A DNA stretch of 24,130 nucleotides from Dimargaris cristalligena (lineage: Eukaryota; Kickxellomycota; Dimargaritomycetes; Dimargaritales; Dimargaritaceae), in the NCBI GenBank assembly GCA_027576995.1, contig JANBQC010000436.1, positions 1 through 24,130 of the forward strand. The letters are read 5' to 3'. Numbering within the stretch: position 1 is the first letter of the stretch; each line of letters starts with the position of its first letter. The notes below the pieces were generated by a model. The model worked only from the letters and a program-made list of their open reading frames with translations. It had not been told where the DNA came from and did not search any database. The position numbers and the translations under genes are program-made. This document shows, one piece after another, positions 1 through 7,285 of the stretch.

Positions 1-122
1 TTGATAAAGAGGCCGTTGCCTCTACGCGAATTCCGAAGGCCGCTGGCAATAGGCCGGACACCCCGGGTAGTACATATTCAGTAATTAGTATTAACTTATT
101 ATTGACTAGTCTACGTTTTTAA
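1..122 (+). pseudogene. Ty3/gypsy gag-like fragment, cut by the window edge
   Basis: A frame open from base 3 to the TAA at 120-122 encodes a peptide containing RIPKAAGNRPDTPGST. The minus strand around 8800 encodes RIPKAVNTRPGPNS, and the minus strand around 3620 encodes a decayed version, YILKAIGNRLYLPGS. The same peptide in three places marks a dispersed repeat, read here as the N-terminal part of a retroelement gag because the 3.6 kb copy adjoins an integrase relic. This copy keeps its CpGs, so it is younger or less modified than the 3.6 kb copy. The upstream part lies outside the window. Assignment to gag specifically is inference. Confidence 0.5.
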
Positions 123-164
123 GACTTTATCCTGTCTGCCCCATTGATTTCCCGTCTTTTGACA

Positions 165-1796
165 ATGAAGCCGTACCTTGTCCCTATCACTTTGCTCGGC
201 CTAGCCCTGGCCTGTAGTGTTACTGGCCGTCCCCAGCCTGCGGATTTAGGCGAAGTATCAGGCCACGAAACCCAGCTTGGCAACAATACATCGGATTATG
301 GAAATAATTCCGATGACGACGATTTTGACAACTTTGACGACTTTGACGACTCCGTTGCAGGTAATCAGAAATCTACCCACCAAGACAACGATGGTCAACT
401 AATTGGCGTTACGCCAGCTATGGACTCCCCCAAAACCAGAGCCCCTCAAAACAACCCCATCAACAGGCTTTCATTCCTGCCCCGTGAAGTTTTCTACAAT
501 GTTTTGGACTATTTGCCACCGAATGACCGCTATGAACTATCTGAGGTTGATGACAAATCGAACTATCTTTCTAATCTACACAAACCTACCCATGTAATTC
601 TCCAAGTAAGTCTACCAGGTTCATCCCTAACTGCCTTTTTGCCCCTGTCACTCAAATAGGCATTATTTGTGGTGGTTCCTCTATTATAACACTTCTTATT
701 TAAGTTACACGTCCATGGTCAAACTATGTGTATAGCTACTCCACTTCTATGCCCATCGATTAATCCCCATTATTAATTATGGTATTTGGTTGACGTGTCT
801 ACTCCGGTATTATTTAAATGCCAAAAGATGAGGAGTAAAATATCACCTGTAATATACAACAGGTTTCCAATCGATTTTCGCGGTCTGCAACGTCTCTTTC
901 CAATGCAGCCAATGGACGCACTCATGTCCCGAGCCTGGATTAATAGCAATGGCTATAGTGTGGGGGTAACCGAAGATACGACGCCGGCGCCTCTTTCCGC
1001 AGAATCCTGGATAGACCTGTCCGACAAAGAACGAAGGAGTGCCATTAAGGCGGAATGGGCGTATTTGGACTATACTCAGTTAAACCTTGACCAAAAGCTT
1101 GCCCTGTTCCTGATGCTAGGTTTCTTGTCAGAATTAAATACTGACGATATTCTTACGATAAATGCAAGGTTGCTTAATTTAGACATACTGGACAAGGACA
1201 TTCAGAAGCAGCGCGAAAATGAACAAACACTCAAATTTATCAAAGTAACATTCAAAGAGCCATGGGGAAAGGACAATAGGTGCCTAATCTGGAAACAAAT
1301 GATGATCAGCATCAGTGCGGTCCTTTTCACTAACCGCCAATTCACCGAGTTGAAAGCACTAATGAATACAACCCCGGACTTCCGTGACCGAGATTACGCC
1401 TGTGAAGTAGATCACGCTGACTTACAGGCATACATAGCTATTTTGCTTTGGGAATTTGACACATCTGAGTCCAGTGGGGATTTTAAAATATACCCAATAT
1501 ATAATGATCACTGTATGTATGCTGGTGCACAGGGATGGCAAAATGCCAAGAAAAAGTGCGATAATTCAAACCCAATTTCTTCTTGGAGACAGTCTTGGCA
1601 TGATGCTCCTACAGCCGGTGGGATTGTGTATCTGCACCGCGACCTCGATGATAAGCTCAAGTTGGCCATCCGTGTTCGCCGCCCGACAGTTGAGGAAATA
1701 CTCCGAAAAAATGAACAAATGGTGGCCGAGTTGCCTTGGCTATCCCCCAATGTTCTCAATGACCAAATGGACTTGTTGAAAACCCGAGAGCAATAG
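165..1796 (+). CDS. Putative secreted F-box-like protein, two exons (165-605, 828-1796), 469 aa
   Basis: I chose the first ATG of the open frame, at 165. Residues 1-21 look like a signal peptide: a short polar start (MKPY), then a hydrophobic core (VPITLLGLALA), then small residues (CSVTG). Residues 22-95 are Asn/Asp-rich with an acidic patch (DDDDFDNFDDFDDS, about 50-63). Residues 100-138 resemble an F-box: LPREVFYNVLDYLPPNDRY followed by ELSEVDD. A GTAAGT donor at 606 falls in phase 0. The only phase-compatible AG ahead of the long second frame is at 826-827, giving a 222-nt intron. The 322-aa second exon (LYxYTQLNLDQKL-type helical text, several Trp and Cys) matches nothing I recognise and has no obvious leucine-rich repeats. 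F-box proteins normally recruit substrates to cytosolic or nuclear SCF ubiquitin ligases, so a secretory signal is odd. The alternatives are a membrane anchor or a chance hydrophobic N-terminus. Gene structure is fairly sure, function is not. Confidence 0.7.
606..827 (+). other. Intron of the secreted F-box-like gene
   Basis: Donor GTAAGT at 606, acceptor AAAAG ending at 827, phase 0 on both sides. The second-exon frame is open only from 777, and 826-827 is the only AG there that preserves frame. Without splicing the first exon would stop at 659. The acceptor lacks a strong pyrimidine tract, so the exact 3' site is less certain than the donor. Confidence 0.55.
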
Positions 1797-1810
1797 CCGC
1801 CACAAGCTAT

Positions 1811-1985
1811 TGTAACACCCAGAAGTTGGACTACTCTGGGTCAAGGTGATCCCTTATCTCGGCCAAGAATATTACACTGCCCAACTTGTTCACCACGATA
1901 CACCTCTACCATGCAAGAAGCAAACAGTAATCACCTCGGTGAAGTGACCCAGATACTGTTACACTGAGGCCGAGTGGGTCCAGGA
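1811..1985. repeat. Imperfect inverted repeat just 3' of the F-box-like gene
   Basis: The left arm carries TGTAACA, TCTGGGTCA, AGGTGAT and CTCGGCC. The right arm carries ATCACCT, TGACCCAGA, TGTTACA and GGCCGAG, the reverse complements of these blocks, with CTCGGCC/GGCCGAG out of strict nesting order. It begins 15 bases after the stop codon. It could be a small MITE-like element, the remains of an LTR (TGTAACA and TGTTACA are LTR-like ends) or a 3' hairpin. I found no convincing target-site duplication. Confidence 0.45.
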
Positions 1986-1990
1986 ATTAC

Positions 1991-2417
1991 CATGATTATT
2001 GAGTAGTGGGCTTAGCTTCTTTAGAATAAACGAAATGACAATTTTATAATCAGTAAATTTATCAATACATGATTTGACCACTATGATGTGTTAGTGCCCC
2101 ATTTATACTTCTATAGTTTTAATATGGCAGATTGGGTTGATAACTGATTGGTACCCTTTGGGCTGTGCCTTTTCTTCGGGGAGACCAGATAATTATTTAT
2201 TTATTGGGGCTGTGGACCCCTTCGGACTATTACATTACAAAGGGTATATAAGTGGGGATTATCCACTTGAATATCCATACAGGAGAGACTCAACCCGATG
2301 TTACAACAAAAAGTTCTCCAGGTTAGACAAAAACTACTAATTAAAGGTAAATCTCCCGGCCATTTTCACCATACACATACTATTAAATATCTTGTATAGT
2401 TACATTGACCTTCTCCG
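1991..2417. other. Intergenic spacer, no gene seen
   Basis: AT-rich spacer. It holds a TATATAAG box at 2245-2252 and a 9-bp inverted pair, TACCCTTTG at 2152-2160 and CAAAGGGTA at 2238-2246. The small open frame at 2137-2340 begins with TTG and has no recognisable content. The box could belong to a decayed LTR, but no element ends are visible. Confidence 0.4.
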
Positions 2418-2894
2418 GTAATTTTAAATAAAATATATAATACAGTTATTATAAGTGTAAACTAACTATACTCATCTAGTTTGATACATATTTGGCCCTT
2501 CTCAGCACACTGCTTATTAGTCCTCACCAGGCCTCCTGTTACATTGTCTACCTTCATTAATTATCTCAACCCTCAGTTATTATTATGCTTAATAATCCAG
2601 GAAATTTTTACTAACCTGCCTTTAGTTTCTCAGTTCATCCATCAACTGATTCTATCAATGAAGTACTAGAGTTTGATAATTTATAATATTACTTGCTGCC
2701 TGGGTTAGCCACTCTTAGCCCATTAAGAGTCCCAAGGATAGGCTTCTAACAGTAGATGGGGCTTAGACTTGGCTAAGCAGTTCACTAGCATTAGGTAGGG
2801 GTATAGTACTAACTAATAAAGGCTAAAAATGCAGGTATAGGTAAGGGATATAAAGTAGGTACACTTACTAGTCAGTATAAGGGGAGTGAGTATA

Positions 2895-2899
2895 TATAG
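2895..2899. repeat. Target-site duplication TATAG, left copy
   Basis: TATAG directly precedes the TG of the solo LTR and recurs directly after its terminal CA at 3499-3503. The paralogous piece at 5340-5646 aligns across this point without the insert, which supports the junction. Confidence 0.75.
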
Positions 2900-2969
2900 T
2901 GTGGTAAACTTACCACATTTTTTACCTACTTTTATTTTTAATCCATTTTTCACACTTATCGGAAGTACG

Positions 2970-3150
2970 CCCCTGATGAGTGAATGGGCCCCTGCCCCTG
3001 CCCCTGATGAGTATAGTCAGTTTTCCTCCATTTTCATTATTATATTATTTTTCCTATTATTAGATTTTATACCCTTGACTGTGATACACCCCTGCCCCTA
3101 ACCGGATGATACCCCTGCATTCACACTGCCCCTGGCCTGAATGCGCCCCT
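2970..3150 (+). promoter_or_regulatory. Cluster of nine CCCCT (STRE-like) motifs in the LTR U3
   Basis: CCCCT occurs at 2970, 2989, 2995, 3001, 3089, 3095, 3112, 3129 and 3146, eight of them as CCCCTG. Three are in tandem as a hexamer repeat. In yeasts CCCCT is the stress-response element bound by Msn2/4-type C2H2 factors. Whether this fungus uses that site is unknown. The cluster lies 230-410 bp upstream of the LTR TATA box. Confidence 0.5.
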
Positions 3151-3376
3151 GTTCAAAGAATAACTAACAATAGCTTTCTCCCTTTCTTTTTATCCCTTTT
3201 ATTGTTTCACATTGAATTTATTAGTTACCTGAGTATTGCCTATCCTTTGTGATGACTAATATTATTGTCTGGCAACTCCCCTCCCTTTCCCTCTACTTAG
3301 TTATCCAATATTCTGGGACTTTCTCTCCCTTTCTCTATTATACATCTATCTTTTCATTTAGGCTTCCTCTTTTAAG

Positions 3377-3384
3377 TATAAATA
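3377..3384 (+). promoter_or_regulatory. TATA box of the solo LTR
   Basis: TATAAATA, 73 bases upstream of the AATAAA signal and in the same orientation, as in an LTR U3/R junction. Confidence 0.55.
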
Positions 3385-3456
3385 CTCCCACTTGCTGCCA
3401 CCTCTTGGAACAGCAAGTCTATCATCACCTTTCCCTTTTTACCACCTATCTTTTCG

Positions 3457-3462
3457 AATAAA
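3457..3462 (+). terminator. Polyadenylation signal of the solo LTR
   Basis: AATAAA 36 bases before the LTR end, consistent with an R/U5 boundary shortly downstream. Confidence 0.5.
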
Positions 3463-3498
3463 GTTCAGTTTTCAAGGATTTGAGTTCAGCTCTTTACA

Positions 3499-3503
3499 TA
3501 TAG
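3499..3503. repeat. Target-site duplication TATAG, right copy
   Basis: Direct repeat of 2895-2899, immediately after the terminal CA of the solo LTR. Confidence 0.75.
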
Positions 3504-3721
3504 GGATTATTAAGATACACTAGGGGGTAAGAATAAGCTAAAGAATTAAACTAGTCCCAATGGGGCCCAGTTATATATATATACTACCTGGGAGGTACAG
3601 CCTGTTGCCAATGGCCTTTAGAATATACAAGGAGGCAGCAGCCTCCTTATTAGTATGGCCTAAAGTTGTGGTAGCCAGCTCCCTGCTTGTAGAAGACAGG
3701 GGCAGAGTTGGGTATTATCAT

Positions 3722-4160
3722 AGTGGGATTTTGGAGGGATAGATAGTCAAAAAAATCAGATAGAGGATGGGGGATAAATAAGGGGTGCAAAAGTTTATTG
3801 AGAAATAATAAAAATAATAGTATTAATAATATATAATCAATAAAAAGTCATAGTCAAGTTCAAGGAATAGACAAAAGAGTCCAAAATAAAACATGTAGTG
3901 ATTGTCCCCCCAAAAATGAGTGGGAATTTACTGGTTACTTATGTAACCATTCTGTGGGCCTTAGGGGCCACTGGATACAAAGAAAGGGATGTGGAAAATA
4001 AGTAAAGAATGGAATAAGATGGAATGACAATGAATCCACTAAGAAATAGGTCAAACTTTTAATGCAAGGAAGAACAGCAGACTTTTTAATACAAACCATA
4101 AGTGTAAAGAAATAAGTAATATTTTTGTTATTTTTAGTATATACCACAGTATAGGTGGTA
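3722..4160 (-). mobile_element. Decayed LTR/leader of the gag relic
   Basis: On the minus strand this precedes the gag-like ATG. It is homologous to 8875-9290: both share the near-palindrome GTTACTTATGTAAC, then a GGGCC block, the words AAATAGGTC and AATGCAAG, and a similar spacing to the gag ATG. The copy here has no CpG at all, the other many. In this orientation the order is leader then gag, placing it as the 5' untranslated/LTR part. Exact LTR ends cannot be fixed. Confidence 0.5.
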
Positions 4161-4319
4161 ATTTTTATGGGAAAATGATGGGAATGATACCACTATTGTA
4201 TATTGCAGTATATTCCATCCTCTGATGATGAGGACTAGCTGTCCACAGTCTGGGGATAAGTGCTGACCTCCAGATAGCACCACATTCTTCCCCCCAGACT
4301 AACTTGAACTGCCCAGTAG

Positions 4320-5300
4320 TTCAACTAGAAATAGGACCAAAATAGGGTCTCAGGTGGAGCCCAGTAATTTGATTCTGGCTCTTGCTTCTATCAAATTCAT
4401 GGATTGTATAGACACTACCTGGGTAAATTCCACAGATGGTATAAGGCCCAAGCTAATGATCATGGAGCTTTCCTCTAAACTTTATCAGTCAGCTGTCTCT
4501 CTTTAGAACCAGGTCATCTGTTGCAAATAGAATCTGGTAGATATAGTGATACTTTTAAAAATATAACTTGTTTTTGTGTGGTTATCATCTATGTGTATGC
4601 TTACAGCCTCACATATCCACAAATTTTGAAGTAGTTGAATAGCACATAGCCCCAGGAGTTTGGCAGTGGGCATAGTGGAGTACCAAGGGAGTGGAAACCG
4701 GGTGTGTTCATTTAAATTGAATAGTATTAGGCAATCCTAGCCATATACCAAACAATAGGGGCTAAACTTTGTGGTTAATTTGATTGTTGTATGGTCTACC
4801 CATAGTACTGTATTCAGACATTGTTGCTAGTTCTCTACATTATGGCAACATAGGTTCCCCAGGTAGGCAACTAGGTTGCAATAGCCACACTTAATTATCC
4901 CATTAGTTTGGGGGTGGTGGGCAGTGATAAACTTAAGTTGAATACCATCTTCTTTAGCCTCAATATTGACAATTTTTCCCTATAGTTCACTATGGTCAGC
5001 AATTAATTTATGGGGAATACCATAATGAGGGATAATATCCTGGTATAAAAATGAGTATACTATTTATCAGCCCTTTTAATCTGACTTAATCTAGATACAA
5101 TACTGTCCATCCCCATTAGGCCTTATAGTACCATATTAACCTTTCTATGGTCACTTTGGGTACTATGGGATCACCCTATTTCATATAACCATTTCCCTTC
5201 TGGACTCCTTAGTTTACACTAAATACCCCTGTGCTGATCTATCAACCCTTCCAGTTCCCAATAGAGTCTTCTAAGTCCTCACAGCCATCTAGCTAGCTTA
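4320..5300 (-). pseudogene. Ty3/gypsy integrase relic with GPY/F module
   Basis: Reading the minus strand, about 5240-5110 resembles the integrase N-terminus (GNGYMK, then VPKVTIERLIWYYK). Sequence then jumps, by deletion of the HHCC and first catalytic region, to one continuous frame from 5051 to about 4600 with three TAG stops: YGIPHKLIAD, AHHPQTNG and LTTKFSPYCLVYG, the hallmark DDE-core text of Ty3/gypsy integrases. At 4453-4320 LGPYTICGIYPGSVYTI and LHLRPYF form the C-terminal GPY/F module. No reverse transcriptase or RNase H text was seen. The first catalytic Asp region is missing and stops interrupt the rest, so the copy is dead. In the same direction it is followed by leader then gag, so two element fragments lie head to tail. 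Confidence 0.85.
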
Positions 5301-5339
5301 TTTATCATATCTTAGTCTTAGTAGTATCCCCCATCAGGG

Positions 5340-5646
5340 ACTTCCCTCTGGTATTATCCCCTATATATATATAACTGGGCCCCATGAGGATCAGTTCAAT
5401 TCCTTAGCTTATTCTTATACCCTCAGTTTATCCTAATAAGCTCTATATACACTTACTCCCCTCATATTAACTAGTAAGTATGCTTCCTGCACATCCCTTA
5501 CCTGAACCTACTTTAATAGCCTTTATTAGTTAGTACCAGGCCCCCACCTAATTCTAGGACCCACTTAGCCAAGTCTAAGCCTGTCCACCATTAGAAGCCT
5601 ATCCTTGGAACTCTTAATGGACTAAGAATGGTTAATCCGGATGACA
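5340..5646 (+). pseudogene. Decayed gag-like fragment, inverted relative to its neighbour
   Basis: This plus-strand stretch aligns with the reverse complement of 3600-3504 and 2894-2694, so the pair forms a large inverted repeat around the integrase relic. Shared landmarks are GGGCCCAGTTATATATATAT (as its complement), TAAGCTATTCTTA-like text and the end word TLNGLRMVNPDD. It lacks the 599-bp solo LTR and so serves as the empty-site paralogue. It is CpG-free up to 5637. Confidence 0.5.
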
Positions 5647-6999
5647 ACTCCATACACAGAAAATATATTACAGTTATGTGTAATATAAACTAAGCCAAAG
5701 GGCTCAAAGGCTTCACTGAATCCCTCAGCAAAATTCGGGATACTGTACCAGTTATCTGGTAATATATTGCAGATTAATTAATTTCCACAAACCTAGTGAA
5801 CTGATATAGACTGTCCCACTTAATAATCAATAGTATCCAAGCTGACTTATCTTGTGAGACTAGCCCCCACCATTATTCAGTTTAATCAAATGAGTGCAGA
5901 AATTCAATAACCAAATAACCACTTTTCTTTAGCCATTACTATCTCTTCATTTATATAGTTGATGTATCTAACGGTAAATTAGCAATTATTTTATGCCCTC
6001 TCTTTTCTAGTTAACTCCCTCGATTGATATCTAAGGCCGTCTATATTTTTATGGTCTACAAAACATCAGTGTCTCGTATGTAGCTTCCTGTTACTCATCC
6101 TAGGTGTAGGCGTTCCAGCCGGTACTAGTCTGTTGGCCTACAACAAAGGCCAAGACATATAGGAAAAGTCCTCTCTGTTTATAGATATAACAATACATTG
6201 GATGAGAAAGGTCTTGCAGGTATAGAATGAATATTATTTAAATATTTACCATTATACCAACAGACTATCTGTTATCCATGTTACTAAATTAATCCTATTA
6301 TAGTCTGCAATTTGTTGGATTGACTCCTGTGCCACTACCAGGCACCACTGGAGGCAAGGTTCCTAACCGTATTCCCTAAAATATCGACTTTTACACAGGA
6401 AATGAGGAGCAACCACCATAGCCTAATTACGCACTATTATGACTACTATTAGGGGAATGGGGCAATATCCGTATATTAGTGTGATTAACTAGAGACAGGG
6501 TCACTCCAGTATGACGAAGTAGCCTGAGTTGTTGACTTTGAAAACAGCGGGTGGGTGACAATCCTCCCATCGGGCCGGTTGTTACACTAGCCACATCATT
6601 GGCCTAGTGACCTGTAACAATAGGGAGTTTAGCCTGATATCTTCATTGGGTATTTTGAACAAGTCATCTTTTAAGCAGTGATCGTAACGAAAAGTTAACA
6701 GCCATAATCTGACCATGAGAGGGCCCAAACCCCAATAGTAGGCTCGACGTTGGTAACAATAGCATTGTCACTCCGACTTAAGGAATATTCTCTCGTGTTA
6801 CGACTGTGCATAATAATGTAGCCCTATTTGAGCTTTTAATGGCCCACGACGACAACAGGGGATCCGCTGGTCCATTAAAAAGCCAGAGTCTTTAAGCCTG
6901 TACAACACTGTATTACAATCGATACCCCATGGACATATGGTTAACGGTGCAGACCATGATACTTGGAAATATCCCATTCTCACCAAGGTAGTCAGCCAG
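5647..6999. other. AT-rich spacer, no gene seen
   Basis: Many short frames with stops. CpG frequency recovers from about 5.95 kb onward. Small inverted pairs are present: TTGTTACACTAG near 6578 against CTAGTGACCTGTAACAA near 6602, and CTTTTAATGG near 6833 against CCATTAAAAAG near 6871. No coding or RNA gene can be supported. Decayed repeats are the likely content. Confidence 0.4.
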
Positions 7000-7096
7000 G
7001 GACGCGGTTTAAGGTTAGCTGTATATTTATGTATAGATATCAGCAAAGGTAGCCCTATTGTTAGCTGAATATATATATACTTCCTAAACCGCGTCC
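7000..7096. repeat. 97-bp inverted repeat upstream of the zinc-finger gene
   Basis: A perfect 12-bp arm, GGACGCGGTTTA at 7000-7011, pairs with TAAACCGCGTCC at 7085-7096. Inside is an imperfect direct repeat, GTTAGCTGTATATTTAT near 7014 and GTTAGCTGAATATATAT near 7060. The structure lies 190 bases before the zinc-finger start codon. It could be a tiny non-autonomous element or a dyad regulatory site. Confidence 0.6.
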
Positions 7097-7285
7097 TCGA
7101 TAATTTATTTCGCGGTCAGTCATCTCTTCATATATTGATTTTTATTTTCAAACCAGGCGGTAGACTGATATGTTATTGTATCGTCACTAATTGATACTAT
7201 CCACAGTTGTATTTTTTTACTCCATTTACGGATACTCCTTTGTATCTGATTTTCAGCGAGCTTTATCGAACCGGCAACCTATAAA

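Larger units (their letters stand above)
2900..3498 (+). mobile_element. Solo LTR (599 bp) nested in the decayed element
   Basis: It starts TGTGGTAA and ends CTTTACA (TG...CA ends) and is flanked by TATAG duplications. Its first 18 bases form a palindrome, TGTGGTAA-AC-TTACCACA. On the plus strand it has a U3-like region with nine CCCCT motifs, a TATAAATA box at 3377, and AATAAA at 3457 close to the 3' end, the layout of U3-R-U5. No internal domain remains, so it is best explained by LTR-LTR recombination. It holds five CpGs, whereas about 2.6 kb of surrounding relic sequence (2418-2899 and 3499-5637) holds one, so it inserted later. It is unrelated in sequence to the host relic's leader. Confidence 0.8.
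2694..3721 (-). pseudogene. Decayed gag-like region of a Ty3/gypsy element (interrupted by a solo LTR)
   Basis: On the minus strand an ATG at 3721 is followed by a peptide with KEAAAS and YILKAIGNRLYLPGS, matching the fragments at 1-122 and 8740-8874. Further along (3600-3504, then 2894-2694) it aligns with the plus-strand piece at 5340-5646, ending in TLNGLRVANPGSK here and TLNGLRMVNPDD there. Stops and frameshifts are frequent. The aligned terminal stretches differ almost only by transitions. The 599-bp solo LTR at 2900-3498 splits it. Identity as gag is inferred from position next to leader and integrase relics. Confidence 0.55.

Noticed and set aside
2418..5637. Repeat-induced point mutation (RIP) of the Neurospora type as cause of decay
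   Set aside because: The loss is specific to CpG, while CpA and TpG are abundant and some CA/TG text remains. Methylation-linked deamination fits better, though both leave transitions.
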